Source of the DNA: Trueperaceae bacterium
GTDB taxonomy: Bacteria > Deinococcota > Deinococci > Deinococcales > Trueperaceae
Direction of reading: 5' to 3'
Length of the DNA: 64,000 nt
Assembly (NCBI GenBank): GCA_023954415.1
Contig: JAMLIB010000006.1
Span: 62,001-126,000, forward strand
Shown: positions 26,932-35,098 of the stretch, one piece after another
Layout of the letters: each line of letters opens with the position of its first letter
Numbering within the stretch: the first letter of the stretch is position 1
Translations under genes and position numbers: made by a program
Notes under the pieces: model-generated
Databases searched by the model: none
What the model saw: the letters and a program-made list of their open reading frames with translations, nothing else
What the model was told of the DNA's origin: nothing

Positions 26932-26963
26932 CTTGGGGGCGCCGAGCAATCGGCGCCCCCAAG
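26932..26963 (+). terminator. terminator-like hairpin after the second SBP gene
   Basis: A perfect 14-bp stem CTTGGGGGCGCCGA (26932-26945) / TCGGCGCCCCCAAG (26950-26963) with a GCAA tetraloop. It starts 12 nt after the stop. No T tract follows. Confidence 0.75.
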
Positions 26964-26984
26964 ACGCTCTCCGGCGCCTCGCAT

Positions 26985-26990
26985 TACAGT
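26985..26990 (+). promoter_or_regulatory. candidate -10 element of a leaderless transcript
   Basis: TACAGT ends 7 nt before the ATG at 26998. This decides that start over the in-frame GTG at 26989, which would lie inside the element. Confidence 0.6.
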
Positions 26991-26997
26991 GGGGCGC

Positions 26998-28368
26998 ATG
27001 ACCATCGCAGACGAACTCTCGCTCCTACTGGGCGCCGACCGCGTCGACACGACCACAGCCGCCTTGACCCAGCACTCGCGCGGCGAGTCCTATGCCGCGG
27101 GGGTCATGCCCGAAGTCGTCGTCTACCCGCGAAGCGCGGACGAGGTGAGCAGGGTGCTGCGCTTCGCGACCGAGCGGGGCGTGCCGATCACGCCGGTCGC
27201 TGCCAACTCGAGCCTGGAAGGCCACACTGTCCCCGTGGCCGGCGGCATATCCCTCGACCTCGGGCACCTCGACCGCATCCTCGAGTCGCGGCCCGAGGAC
27301 CTCCTCATCGTCGTGCAGCCGGCAGTCACGTACCCCCGCGTCAACGACCACGTTCGTCGGCACGGCCTCTTCTTCCCGATCGACCCGGGCGCGCACGCGT
27401 CCATCGGCGGCATGGTCAGCACGAACGCGTCGGGCACGGCCGCCGTACGCTACGGGACTACCGGCGACTACGTGCTCGCGCTCGAGGTGGTGACGCCCAC
27501 CGGCGAGGTCATGCGCCTCGGCAACCGCGCCAGGAAGTCCGCGAGCGGCTACGACCTCTGCGCGCTGTTCACGGGCGCGGAGGGCACCCTCGGGGTGATC
27601 ACGGAGGTCACGCTGCGCCTCGTGGGCCTGCCCGAGGCCGCCGCGGCTGCCAGGCTCCCGTTCCCTGACGCCTTCAGCGCGACCTCGTTCGTGACCAGGC
27701 TCATCCAGGCCGGCGTGCCGGTGGCGCGCTGCGAGCTGATCGACCCGATCAGCATCAGGGCCGTCAACGCCTACTCCGGCACGGCTTTCCCGGAGGAGAT
27801 GACCATCTTCCTAGAGTTCCACGGCAACCCGGCGGGCATAGCCGCCGAGGTGGAGATCGCCCGCGAGCTGGCCGCGGACTCCGGCGCGACCGCCTTCGAG
27901 GCGGCCACGGACGCCGGCGAGCGGGCGCGGCTGTGGGAAGCGCGCCACACCATGCTGTTCGCGGCCAACGCCGCGCACCCGGGGCTGGACAGCATCATCA
28001 CCGACGTGGCGGTACCCATCTCCGAGCTGCCCGCCGCCGTGGCGAGCGCCATGGCCGACTGCGCCGAGCACGGCCTGGACGTGCATGTCGTCGGCCACGT
28101 CGGCGACGGGAACTTCCACTTGACGCTCTACGTCGCGGACGCCGGCGAGCGGGCGCTGGCACAGGGCGTGGTCGACCGCATGACGCACCGGGCCATCGAC
28201 GCGGGCGGCACGGCCACGGGCGAACACGGCGTCGGCCTGCGCAAGCTGAAGTACATGGAGCGGGAGCACGGCAAGGCGCTCGGGCTCATGCAGGCCATCA
28301 AGGCGACGCTCGACCCGGCCGGCATCATGAACCCGGGCAAGAAGCTGCCAGGAGGGGCGCCTAGGTGA
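26998..28368 (+). CDS. glcD: FAD-binding oxidase, glycolate oxidase/D-lactate dehydrogenase (GlcD) type
   Basis: A 456-residue flavoprotein of the VAO/PCMH superfamily with an FAD-oxidase C domain. FAD-binding segments are VYPRSADEVSRVLRFA, PVAANSSLEGHTVPVAGG and GGMVSTNASGTAAVRYGTTG. The C-terminal domain has HVVGHVGDGNFHLTLYV and TGEHGVGLRKLKYMEREHG, the usual metal/substrate residues of GlcD and bacterial D-LDH. It oxidises 2-hydroxy acids. No GlcE/GlcF partner is adjacent, which favours a single-subunit D-lactate dehydrogenase-like enzyme. It overlaps manA. Confidence 0.92.
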   Translation: MTIADELSLLLGADRVDTTTAALTQHSRGESYAAGVMPEVVVYPRSADEVSRVLRFATERGVPITPVAANSSLEGHTVPVAGGISLDLGHLDRILESRPEDLLIVVQPAVTYPRVNDHVRRHGLFFPIDPGAHASIGGMVSTNASGTAAVRYGTTGDYVLALEVVTPTGEVMRLGNRARKSASGYDLCALFTGAEGTLGVITEVTLRLVGLPEAAAAARLPFPDAFSATSFVTRLIQAGVPVARCELIDPISIRAVNAYSGTAFPEEMTIFLEFHGNPAGIAAEVEIARELAADSGATAFEAATDAGERARLWEARHTMLFAANAAHPGLDSIITDVAVPISELPAAVASAMADCAEHGLDVHVVGHVGDGNFHLTLYVADAGERALAQGVVDRMTHRAIDAGGTATGEHGVGLRKLKYMEREHGKALGLMQAIKATLDPAGIMNPGKKLPGGAPR

Positions 28369-29405
28369 TGGTCCGCGAGCGCGCCTCCGGCCCGGCGCGA
28401 CCGTTCGAGCCGTACCCGCTGCTCCTGCGCCCGCACCTGTACCGGCGCGTCTGGGGCGGCGCGCGCCTCGCGGAGTGGTACGGCGGGGGGCCCGTCCAGG
28501 TCCCGGTGAGCGGGCCGGCCGGGGAACCGCTAGGGGAGTGCTGGCTCGTCGACGCCGGCAACCTGGTCGAGAACGGCCCGTACGCCGGCCTGACGCTCGG
28601 CGAACTGGCCCGCACGCACGGAGCGGCGCTGGTCGGGTCGGCCCCCGCCGAGCGTTACGGCGCCCGCGTGCCACTACTGGCCAAGTTCCTCGACGCGGCC
28701 TCCGACCTCTCCGTGCAAGTGCATCCGGACGACGCTTATGCCGCACGGGTCGAGGCCGCCAGCGGCCACCTCGGCAAGGCGGAGGCCTGGCTGATGCTCC
28801 AGTGCGAGCCCGGGGCGTCCGTGCTCCGCGGCTTCGTGCGCGACGTCACGGAGGCGGAGGCGCGCGCGGCGCTGGCGGAGGGCACTTTCGTGAACCTGAT
28901 GCACCGCGTCGGCGTGCGCGAGGGCGACGTGGTCGTGAACCCCGCCGGCACCGTGCACGCGGTCGGCGCCGGGTGCTTCCTGTTCGAGATCCAGCAGGCG
29001 AGCGACCTGACGTACCGGCTCTACGACTACGGGCGAGCCGGGGCCGACGGCAAGCACCGCGAGCTGCACGTGGAGCGGGCCCTGGCCGTCGCGGACCTGA
29101 CGGGCGGTCCTTACGCGCCTGGCAGCGCCCCGCCTGAGCCGGACCGCTGGCGGCGGGCGGTCGAGCTGCCGGAGTTCGTGCTCGACGCGTGCCGCCTGAC
29201 GGCAGGCCCGCCGCTCCTGGGCGCCACGACGGAGCGCTCGCTCGAGCTCATCGTCCTGACGGGCGGCTCCGCGCGCCTGTCCGCCGCCGGTCGCACGCTG
29301 GCGCTTGGGCGCGGCGCGGCGGTCGTCTTGCCGGCAAGCCTAGGGAGCTACGCACTGGAAGGCGACGCCGACGTGCTGAGGGCGACCGTAGGGGAGGGGG
29401 GCTGA
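28365..29405 (+). CDS. manA: mannose-6-phosphate isomerase, class I
   Basis: A 346-residue cupin-fold, Zn-dependent isomerase interconverting mannose 6-phosphate and fructose 6-phosphate. It shows LLLRPHLYRRVWGG, LAKFLDAASDLSVQVHPDDAYA (Gln and His ligands), GKAEAWLML (Glu), and NPAGTVHAVGAGCFLFEIQQASDLTYRLYDYGR with the last His and catalytic Arg. The size and order fit the shorter bacterial ManA. The start is GTG 28365 (4-nt overlap) or ATG 28368 (1-nt overlap) with glcD. The next gene starts directly at 29406. Confidence 0.94.
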   Translation: MMVRERASGPARPFEPYPLLLRPHLYRRVWGGARLAEWYGGGPVQVPVSGPAGEPLGECWLVDAGNLVENGPYAGLTLGELARTHGAALVGSAPAERYGARVPLLAKFLDAASDLSVQVHPDDAYAARVEAASGHLGKAEAWLMLQCEPGASVLRGFVRDVTEAEARAALAEGTFVNLMHRVGVREGDVVVNPAGTVHAVGAGCFLFEIQQASDLTYRLYDYGRAGADGKHRELHVERALAVADLTGGPYAPGSAPPEPDRWRRAVELPEFVLDACRLTAGPPLLGATTERSLELIVLTGGSARLSAAGRTLALGRGAAVVLPASLGSYALEGDADVLRATVGEGG

Positions 29406-30089
29406 ATGGCCGACACGCGGCCGGTCGCGGCGCTTGCGGGAACGCACGAGCCACCACCCGAGAGCGTGCTCGCGGTCATGCGCCACGTGGCCCTAGGGTC
29501 CACGAGCCCGGCGAAGGTCAGGGCGGTCGAGACGGCGTTGCGGTGCGTGCACGGGCGCTTCGTAGCGGTGACGCACGTCGAGGCGCCCTCCGGCGTGCCC
29601 GCGCAGCCGCTGGGCGACAAGGAGACGTACGCCGGAGCCCTCAACCGCGCTCGCGGCGCGTTGGCGCTCGTGCCGGGCGCGCAGCTGGGCGTCGGGATCG
29701 AGGCGGGCGTGAGCGGCGGCGAGGCCGAGCGTGGGGCGGGTGGCGCTCAGGCAGGGGTCGGCGACGCTCAGGCGGGCCCAGGCGGGAGCGGGCCGGCGCG
29801 CGGCGGGCAATACACGAGCGCCTGGGTCGTCGTCACGGACCGCGCCGGTCGGCTCGGCACGGCTCGCAGCGCGACGTTCGAGGTGCCGGCCTTCCTCGCG
29901 GAGCGCGTCTCGTCCGGTCAGGAGCTCGGCACGGCGCTCGACGCGGCCTACGGGCTCGAGCGGGCGAAAGATGGCCCCGGGGCAGCTGGCGTGCTCACCC
30001 GGGGCCTCGTGTCGCGGTCCGACCTGTACGTGCAGGCGGTGCTGCTGGCCCTGACGCCGTGGCTGGCGCCGGAGCCGCGCGGGGTGTAG
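29406..30089 (+). CDS. DUF84 / inosine-xanthosine triphosphatase-like NTPase
   Basis: A 227-residue protein matching the YjjX/DUF84 house-cleaning NTPases, which hydrolyse non-canonical purine NTPs. Core motifs are VALGSTSPAKVRAVETAL, AQPLGDKETYAGALNRARGAL and LGVGIEAGVSGGE, then AWVVVTDRAGRLGTARSATFEVP. The conserved GIEGGV and W-x-VV segments are separated by about 25 low-complexity Gly/Ala residues not usual in the family. Translation may start at ATG 29406 or at the internal ATG 29478 closer to the conserved core. It converges with lon, 9 nt away. Confidence 0.86.
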   Translation: MADTRPVAALAGTHEPPPESVLAVMRHVALGSTSPAKVRAVETALRCVHGRFVAVTHVEAPSGVPAQPLGDKETYAGALNRARGALALVPGAQLGVGIEAGVSGGEAERGAGGAQAGVGDAQAGPGGSGPARGGQYTSAWVVVTDRAGRLGTARSATFEVPAFLAERVSSGQELGTALDAAYGLERAKDGPGAAGVLTRGLVSRSDLYVQAVLLALTPWLAPEPRGV

Positions 30090-30098
30090 CCCAGCCGG

Positions 30099-32498
30099 TC
30101 AGCCGGGGGTGACGGGCTGCGCGCCCGAGCGGTCGGCGGCCGGCGGCACGAACGCCGCGGCGCTCTCCGCCTGCTCCTCCGGCATCAGCATGATGTCGAG
30201 GACCTGGCGGAAGTCGCTAACCGGCACGACCTCGAGGTCCTCGAGGATGACGCTGGGGACCTCCTCCAGGTTGGCCTCGTTGTCCTTGGGCAGGATGACC
30301 GTGCCGATGCCGGCCTGGTGGGCGGCCAGGAGCTTCTCCTTCACGCCGCCGATGGGCAGGACGCGGCCGCGCAGCGTGATCTCGCCCGTCATCGCGACGT
30401 CGCCGCGCAGCGGCCGGCCGGTCAGGGCGCTGACCACGGCGCTCGCGATGGCGATGCCGGCGGACGGACCGTCCTTCGGCGTGGCGCCCTCCAGCACGTG
30501 CACGTGCAGGTCGCGCTTCTCGTGGAAGTCGGGGGCGATACCGTACTCCTCGGCGTGCTTGCGTAGGAACGCGATGCCGGCCTGAGCGCTCTCCTTCATG
30601 ACGTCGCCCAGCTGGCCCGTAAGGGTCGTCACGCCCTTGCCGGACACGGCGACGGTCTCGATGTCGAGCGTAACGCCGCCGACGGACGTCCAGGCGAGCC
30701 CGTGCGCCAGGCCGACCTGCGGCTGCTTCTCGGCCTGCTCGTCGCGGTAGGGCGGCACGCCGAGTAGGACGCGCACAGCGTCGGAGTCGACGTTGCGCAC
30801 ACCCTCCCAGGGCGTCGTGAGGAACTCCTTGGCGGACTTGCGTGCAGCCTTGGCGATGAGCCGGTCGAGGTTGCGCACCCCGGCCTCGCGCGTGTACTCG
30901 GTGACGACCCGGCGGATGGCGCCGTCGTCGAACGCTAAGTGCTCGGCCAGACCGTGGTCGCGGAGTTGACGTGGCACGCGGTAACGCTTGGCGATCTCCA
31001 GCTTCTCGACGAGCGTGTAACCGGGGATCTGGATGACCTCCATGCGGTCGAGGAGCGGCCGGGGGATGGTCGAGAGGCTGTTGGCCGTCGTGATGAACAT
31101 GACCTTGGAGAGGTCGTAGGGAATCTCGAGGTAGTGGTCGGCGAACGTGTTGTTCTGCTCGGGGTCGAGGACCTCGAGGAGGGCGGACGACGGGTCGCCA
31201 CGGAAGTCCGCCGTCATCTTGTCGACCTCGTCGAGCAGGAAGACGGGGTTGATCGTCCCGGCCGTCTTCATGCCCTGGATGATGCGACCGGGGAGGCTGC
31301 CGATGTACGTGCGGCGATGGCCCCTGATCTCGGCCTCGTCGCGCACGCCGCCAAGGCTCATGCGCACGAACTTGCGCCCGAGGCTGCGCGCGATGGACTT
31401 CCCTAGGCTCGTCTTGCCGACCCCGGGCGGTCCGACGAGGCAGAGGATGGGGGCCTTGTAGTCGGCCGATTCGACGTCCCGCGTGAGCTGCCGCACGGCC
31501 AGGAACTCGAGGATGCGCTCCTTGGGCTCCTCCAGCGCGTAATGGTCCTCGTCGAGCACCCTCTGGCTGTTGCCGATGTCCAGGTGCTCCTCGTCGATCT
31601 CACTCCACGGGAGCTCCAGGAGGGTGTCGACGTACGTGCGCACCACGGTGGCTTCCGGCGAGCCGCCGGCCATCTTCTCGAGCCGGTCGATCTCCTTGAG
31701 GGCCCGCTCCTTGGCGTGCTCGGGCAGGTTCTTGGCCTCCACCTTCGCGCGCAGCTCCTCGCCCTCGCTCTCCTCGCCCGAGCCGAGCTCCTTCTGGATG
31801 GCCTTCATCTTCTCGCGCAGGTAGTACTCGCGCTGGTTCGAGTCCATCTGCTGCTTGACGCGGGCGCTGATCTCCTTCTCCGTGTCGAACCGTTCGAGGT
31901 CACGGGTCAGGAACCCGAAGACGAGCTCGAGGCGTTTGACCGCGGAGGCCTCCTCGAGTGCGGCCTGTTTGTCCGCCACGTCCCACGTGGCGAACTTGGC
32001 CACCACGTCAGCGAGCGAGCCGGGCTCCTTCATGGCGCGGAGGTTCTCGAGGTGGAACGAGTCGAGGCGCATGTTCTTGTTCTGCTGGGCGTACTCGCCG
32101 AAGGCGACCTTGACCTGCTCGACGAGCGCGAGGACCTTCTCGTTCTGCCTGTCGACGCCCACCTCCGTGATGGTGGAGACGCGGGCCCGCAACGCGGAGC
32201 CATGCACGTACTCCTCGATGGTCGCGCGGTCGCGGCCTTCGACGAGTACCTGGAGCGTGTCGTTGGGGAGGCGGATGACCTGCTTGACCACGGCGAGGGT
32301 GCCGACGGAGTAGAGGTCCGTCTCGTTCGGGTCGTCTATGCGCGAGTCGCGCTGGACGACGAGCAGCACGCGGTTGTCGCCCGCCTGCGCCTCTTCGAGG
32401 GCGCGCTTGGACTTCGGCCGACCGACGTCCACGTTCTCGAGCGTGCGCGGCAGCACGACTTGGCTGCGAAGCGCGATAACTGGCAGTTCCCAATCCAT
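30099..32498 (-). CDS. lon: ATP-dependent protease Lon
   Basis: A 799-residue LonA protease degrading misfolded and regulatory proteins in the cytoplasm. The N-terminal substrate domain (LPVIALRSQVVLPRTLENVDVGR) and coiled coil are followed by the AAA+ module with Walker A GPPGVGKTS (356-364), Walker B VFLLDEVDKM and sensor NTANSLSTIP-like TTANSLSTIP. The protease domain has the Ser-Lys dyad Ser679 (KDGPSAGIA) and Lys720 (GGVKEKLLAA). The C-terminus carries an extra Ala/Pro-rich tail. TTTACT lies 6 nt before the ATG. An upstream 138-nt gap contains a duplicated gene tail. Confidence 0.98.
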   Translation of the reverse strand: MDWELPVIALRSQVVLPRTLENVDVGRPKSKRALEEAQAGDNRVLLVVQRDSRIDDPNETDLYSVGTLAVVKQVIRLPNDTLQVLVEGRDRATIEEYVHGSALRARVSTITEVGVDRQNEKVLALVEQVKVAFGEYAQQNKNMRLDSFHLENLRAMKEPGSLADVVAKFATWDVADKQAALEEASAVKRLELVFGFLTRDLERFDTEKEISARVKQQMDSNQREYYLREKMKAIQKELGSGEESEGEELRAKVEAKNLPEHAKERALKEIDRLEKMAGGSPEATVVRTYVDTLLELPWSEIDEEHLDIGNSQRVLDEDHYALEEPKERILEFLAVRQLTRDVESADYKAPILCLVGPPGVGKTSLGKSIARSLGRKFVRMSLGGVRDEAEIRGHRRTYIGSLPGRIIQGMKTAGTINPVFLLDEVDKMTADFRGDPSSALLEVLDPEQNNTFADHYLEIPYDLSKVMFITTANSLSTIPRPLLDRMEVIQIPGYTLVEKLEIAKRYRVPRQLRDHGLAEHLAFDDGAIRRVVTEYTREAGVRNLDRLIAKAARKSAKEFLTTPWEGVRNVDSDAVRVLLGVPPYRDEQAEKQPQVGLAHGLAWTSVGGVTLDIETVAVSGKGVTTLTGQLGDVMKESAQAGIAFLRKHAEEYGIAPDFHEKRDLHVHVLEGATPKDGPSAGIAIASAVVSALTGRPLRGDVAMTGEITLRGRVLPIGGVKEKLLAAHQAGIGTVILPKDNEANLEEVPSVILEDLEVVPVSDFRQVLDIMLMPEEQAESAAAFVPPAADRSGAQPVTPG

Positions 32499-32504
32499 GG
32501 CGCT

Positions 32505-32510
32505 AGTAAA
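32505..32510 (-). promoter_or_regulatory. weak candidate -10 element before lon
   Basis: On the minus strand TTTACT ends 6 nt before the lon ATG. The second base deviates from TAnnnT, and no Shine-Dalgarno sequence is visible. Confidence 0.35.
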
Positions 32511-32571
32511 CCCCCAATCCGCCCGTCGGCTCCGTAATGTGGCTGACTGCGGCCCCGGCCAGCGTTCAGGA

Positions 32572-32634
32572 GCTCACAGGTCTCTGGGCGCCCCGAACTC
32601 CCGCAGGGGCACGCGGCGCAAGGCGCCGCCCACG
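32572..32634 (-). repeat. duplicated 3' tail of the beta-CASP gene
   Basis: This 63-nt block lies directly downstream of the stop of the minus-strand beta-CASP gene and repeats the last part of that gene (32635-32690) with a 63-nt period. Over the first 49 nt I count about 8 mismatches. Translated in register it reads RRVPLREFGAPRDL-stop against RRVSLPEFGVPIDL-stop in the gene. Confidence 0.75.
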
Positions 32635-32636
32635 GC

Positions 32637-34013
32637 TCACAGGTCGATGGGCACTCCGAACTCCGGCAAGGACACGCGGCGCCCGCTGTGCCTCAGCTCC
32701 GCCGCGAAACCGTCCATCACTTCCGGCTCGCCGTGGACGAGGAGCACGTGCGTGGCGCCGGTCGGCGTCATGAACGCGAGCAGGTCGTCGTGATCGGCGT
32801 GGGCCGAGAAGCCCCTGATGTTCTCGATGGCGGCACGCACCACCACCTCCTCGCCGAACAGCTTGACGCGCTTGGCGCCGTCCAGGAGGAGCCTGCCGAG
32901 CGTGCCGTGCGCCTGGTAGCCGACCACGATGAGGGTCGCCTCCTCGCGCCAGAGGTTGTGCTTGAGGTGGTGCCTGATCCGGCCGCCGGTCAGCATGCCG
33001 GAGCCCGCGATGACGACCGCCCCGCCGGTGACCTCGTTGATGGCCTTCGACTCGTCCGCCGTCACGGCGTAACGGAGCGTCGGCGGCTCGAACGGGTCCT
33101 GGCCGGCGTCTATCAGGTCCGCTATCTCCGGCCGGAAGTCGCACGCGCACTCCTGATACAGGCGCGTCATCTTCGCGGCCATCGGCGAGTCGAGGAAGAC
33201 CGGCAGCTTCGGGACCTGCCCGGCGGTCATCAGGCGGTTGACGAGGTAGAGGACCTGCTGGGCCCGTTCCGCGGCGAATGTCGGGATCATGACGTTGCCG
33301 CCCTTCTCGAGCGACCGCGCTAGCGCTGCCCGGAAGCGTGCCTCCGTCTCGGCGCGTTTCGGGTGCGTCTGGTCGGCGTAGGTGGACTCGATGACGAGCA
33401 CGTCGCACGCGTCCGGCGGCTCCGTCGGCGCTTGGATGCTGCTCTCGCGGTTGCCAAGGTCGCCGGAGAAGACGAGGCGCGCCTCGCGCGTCCGCAGCTC
33501 GATGTAGGCGCTGCCGAGGATGTGCCCGGCCGGTCTGAAGGTGGCCGTGACGCCGTCGGCGACGCGCACAGGCTCGTGCATCGCCACGCTCTGGAAACGC
33601 GCGATGGCTGCCTCGACGTCCGCCAGGGTGTAGAGCGGACCCTGCAGCTCGGACTCGCGTCCGGCGCGGCGCGCCTTACGCAGGTCCCGTTCGAAGTCCT
33701 CCTCCTGCAGCTTGGCGGCGTCCCGGAGGATGATGGCGGCCACGTCGGCCGTGGCCTTGGTGGCGAGGAAGCGCCCCGCGTAGCCCGCCTTCACTAGGAG
33801 CGGCAGGCGACCGACGTGATCGAGGTGCCCGTGGGTTACGAGCACGGCGCCGAGGTCGCGCGGCTCGAAAGGGAAGGGCGCGCGGTTGAGGGCGTCCAGC
33901 TCGGCGCCGCCCTGGAAGAGGCCGCAGTCGACCACGAGTTGGAAGTCGCCGAGGTCGAGGTGGTGGCAGCTGCCCGTGACGGTGCGCGCGGCGCCGGCGC
34001 TGGTGAACCTCAT
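32637..34013 (-). CDS. MBL-fold beta-CASP ribonuclease-like protein with RMMBL domain
   Basis: A 458-residue protein of the CPSF73/YSH1-type bacterial family. The metallo-beta-lactamase core has VVDCGLFQGG and THGHLDHVGRLP (zinc ligands). It is followed by the beta-CASP insert (ESTYADQTHPKRA, FLDSPMAAKMTRLY, IAGSGMLTGGRIRHHL) and the RNA-specificity domain (KLFGEEVVVRAAIENIRGFSAHADHDDLL). Members act as RNA endo- or exonucleases. It overlaps the upstream MBL gene by 4 nt. A degenerate copy of its own tail follows the stop. Confidence 0.92.
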   Translation of the reverse strand: MRFTSAGAARTVTGSCHHLDLGDFQLVVDCGLFQGGAELDALNRAPFPFEPRDLGAVLVTHGHLDHVGRLPLLVKAGYAGRFLATKATADVAAIILRDAAKLQEEDFERDLRKARRAGRESELQGPLYTLADVEAAIARFQSVAMHEPVRVADGVTATFRPAGHILGSAYIELRTREARLVFSGDLGNRESSIQAPTEPPDACDVLVIESTYADQTHPKRAETEARFRAALARSLEKGGNVMIPTFAAERAQQVLYLVNRLMTAGQVPKLPVFLDSPMAAKMTRLYQECACDFRPEIADLIDAGQDPFEPPTLRYAVTADESKAINEVTGGAVVIAGSGMLTGGRIRHHLKHNLWREEATLIVVGYQAHGTLGRLLLDGAKRVKLFGEEVVVRAAIENIRGFSAHADHDDLLAFMTPTGATHVLLVHGEPEVMDGFAAELRHSGRRVSLPEFGVPIDL

Positions 34014-35062
34014 GCGTCGCCGCCCTTCTCGAGTCGCGCGGCTCCGGCGACCGGCGCGGACCGGCCTTCAGGCTCTTCGGCGGCGCGGCGCGCCCGCCGC
34101 CAGACGAGGCGCCCGGCCTCCAACGCGCAGACGATCTCGCCCAGTTCCCGGAGGCGGCCGAGGTGGGCGGACACGACGCAGAAATTGAGGTGGTAGCGAG
34201 CCAGGTCGTCGAGCGCGACGCCGAGGCTCTCGGCGGAGCCGGCCACCACGTCCTCCGTGCTCGCGCCGGAGCGCGCCTCGGGCGCGGCACAGGCCGTCAG
34301 GACGGCGTCGGCCGCGCGCAGAACGGCCACGCGGTTGCTATTTGCGACGCCTGTGATGTCCTCGGTCGGGGCGCCGTGACCGGGGAGGAGAACCCTGGCG
34401 TCAACGCCGGCCACCGTCTCGAAGGCCCGCAGTTGTCCGACCACGTCCTGGGCGAACGGGATGGGGTACTTCTCCAGCGTCTCCGCGCCGAACACCGCGT
34501 CCGCGGCCAGCAGCACGTCGTCGACGAGCACGGCCAGCTGCCTGTGGGCGTGGCCCCTCACGTCGAGCAGCTCGAAGCTCGCGCCGCCGACGGTGTCACG
34601 GCCGGCGGTCAGGACGCGGTGGACAGGGGAGGCCTCGGCCTGCAACCACTTGCCCGTGAGTTCAGGCAGTGGCTTGGCGCCGTGAAACAGGTAGATGGGC
34701 TCGAGCGCCGGGGTGCGGATGATCTCGGCCTCGATCTCGGGGGCCCAGACCCGCGCCTCCCGGAACTGCCTGAGGAGGTAGGCGTTGCCGCCGTAATGGT
34801 CGGCGTGCGAGTGCGTGGCCAGGATGACGGCTAGCTCCAGGCCGAGCGCGTCGAGAGCCTTACGGACCTTGCGTCCGTACTCCTTGTCCTGACCGCTGTC
34901 GATCAGGAGGGCGCGGCCATCGCCGACATCGACGATGGCGCAGTTGACACCCCCGAGCACGGCATGGACCCGCTCTGAGAGTTGCACGGACGTGGGCCTC
35001 TGACCGGTCGCCGGCTCGGCGACGGCCGCGGGCGCGGCGTTACGCGTTCCCTCGCTGGACAT
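34010..35062 (-). CDS. MBL-fold metallo-hydrolase (SoxH/glyoxalase II-like)
   Basis: A 350-residue hydrolase with the motif THSHADHYGG (zinc site), DVRGHAHRQLAVLVDDVLLAADAVFG and LPGHGAP. It has an N-terminal Ala/Pro-rich extension of about 30 residues and a C-terminal helical region resembling the winged-helix tail found in some LACTB2-like proteins. TACCCT 5 nt before the ATG suggests it leads the operon with the beta-CASP gene, which it overlaps by 4 nt. The substrate is unknown. Confidence 0.87.
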   Translation of the reverse strand: MSSEGTRNAAPAAVAEPATGQRPTSVQLSERVHAVLGGVNCAIVDVGDGRALLIDSGQDKEYGRKVRKALDALGLELAVILATHSHADHYGGNAYLLRQFREARVWAPEIEAEIIRTPALEPIYLFHGAKPLPELTGKWLQAEASPVHRVLTAGRDTVGGASFELLDVRGHAHRQLAVLVDDVLLAADAVFGAETLEKYPIPFAQDVVGQLRAFETVAGVDARVLLPGHGAPTEDITGVANSNRVAVLRAADAVLTACAAPEARSGASTEDVVAGSAESLGVALDDLARYHLNFCVVSAHLGRLRELGEIVCALEAGRLVWRRARRAAEEPEGRSAPVAGAARLEKGGDA

Positions 35063-35067
35063 GCGCC

Positions 35068-35073
35068 AGGGTA
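35068..35073 (-). promoter_or_regulatory. candidate -10 element of a leaderless transcript
   Basis: On the minus strand TACCCT ends 5 nt before the ATG at 35062, with no Shine-Dalgarno sequence. Confidence 0.45.
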
Positions 35074-35098
35074 CCGTTCGGCGGCCCCTCCGTGCCGG

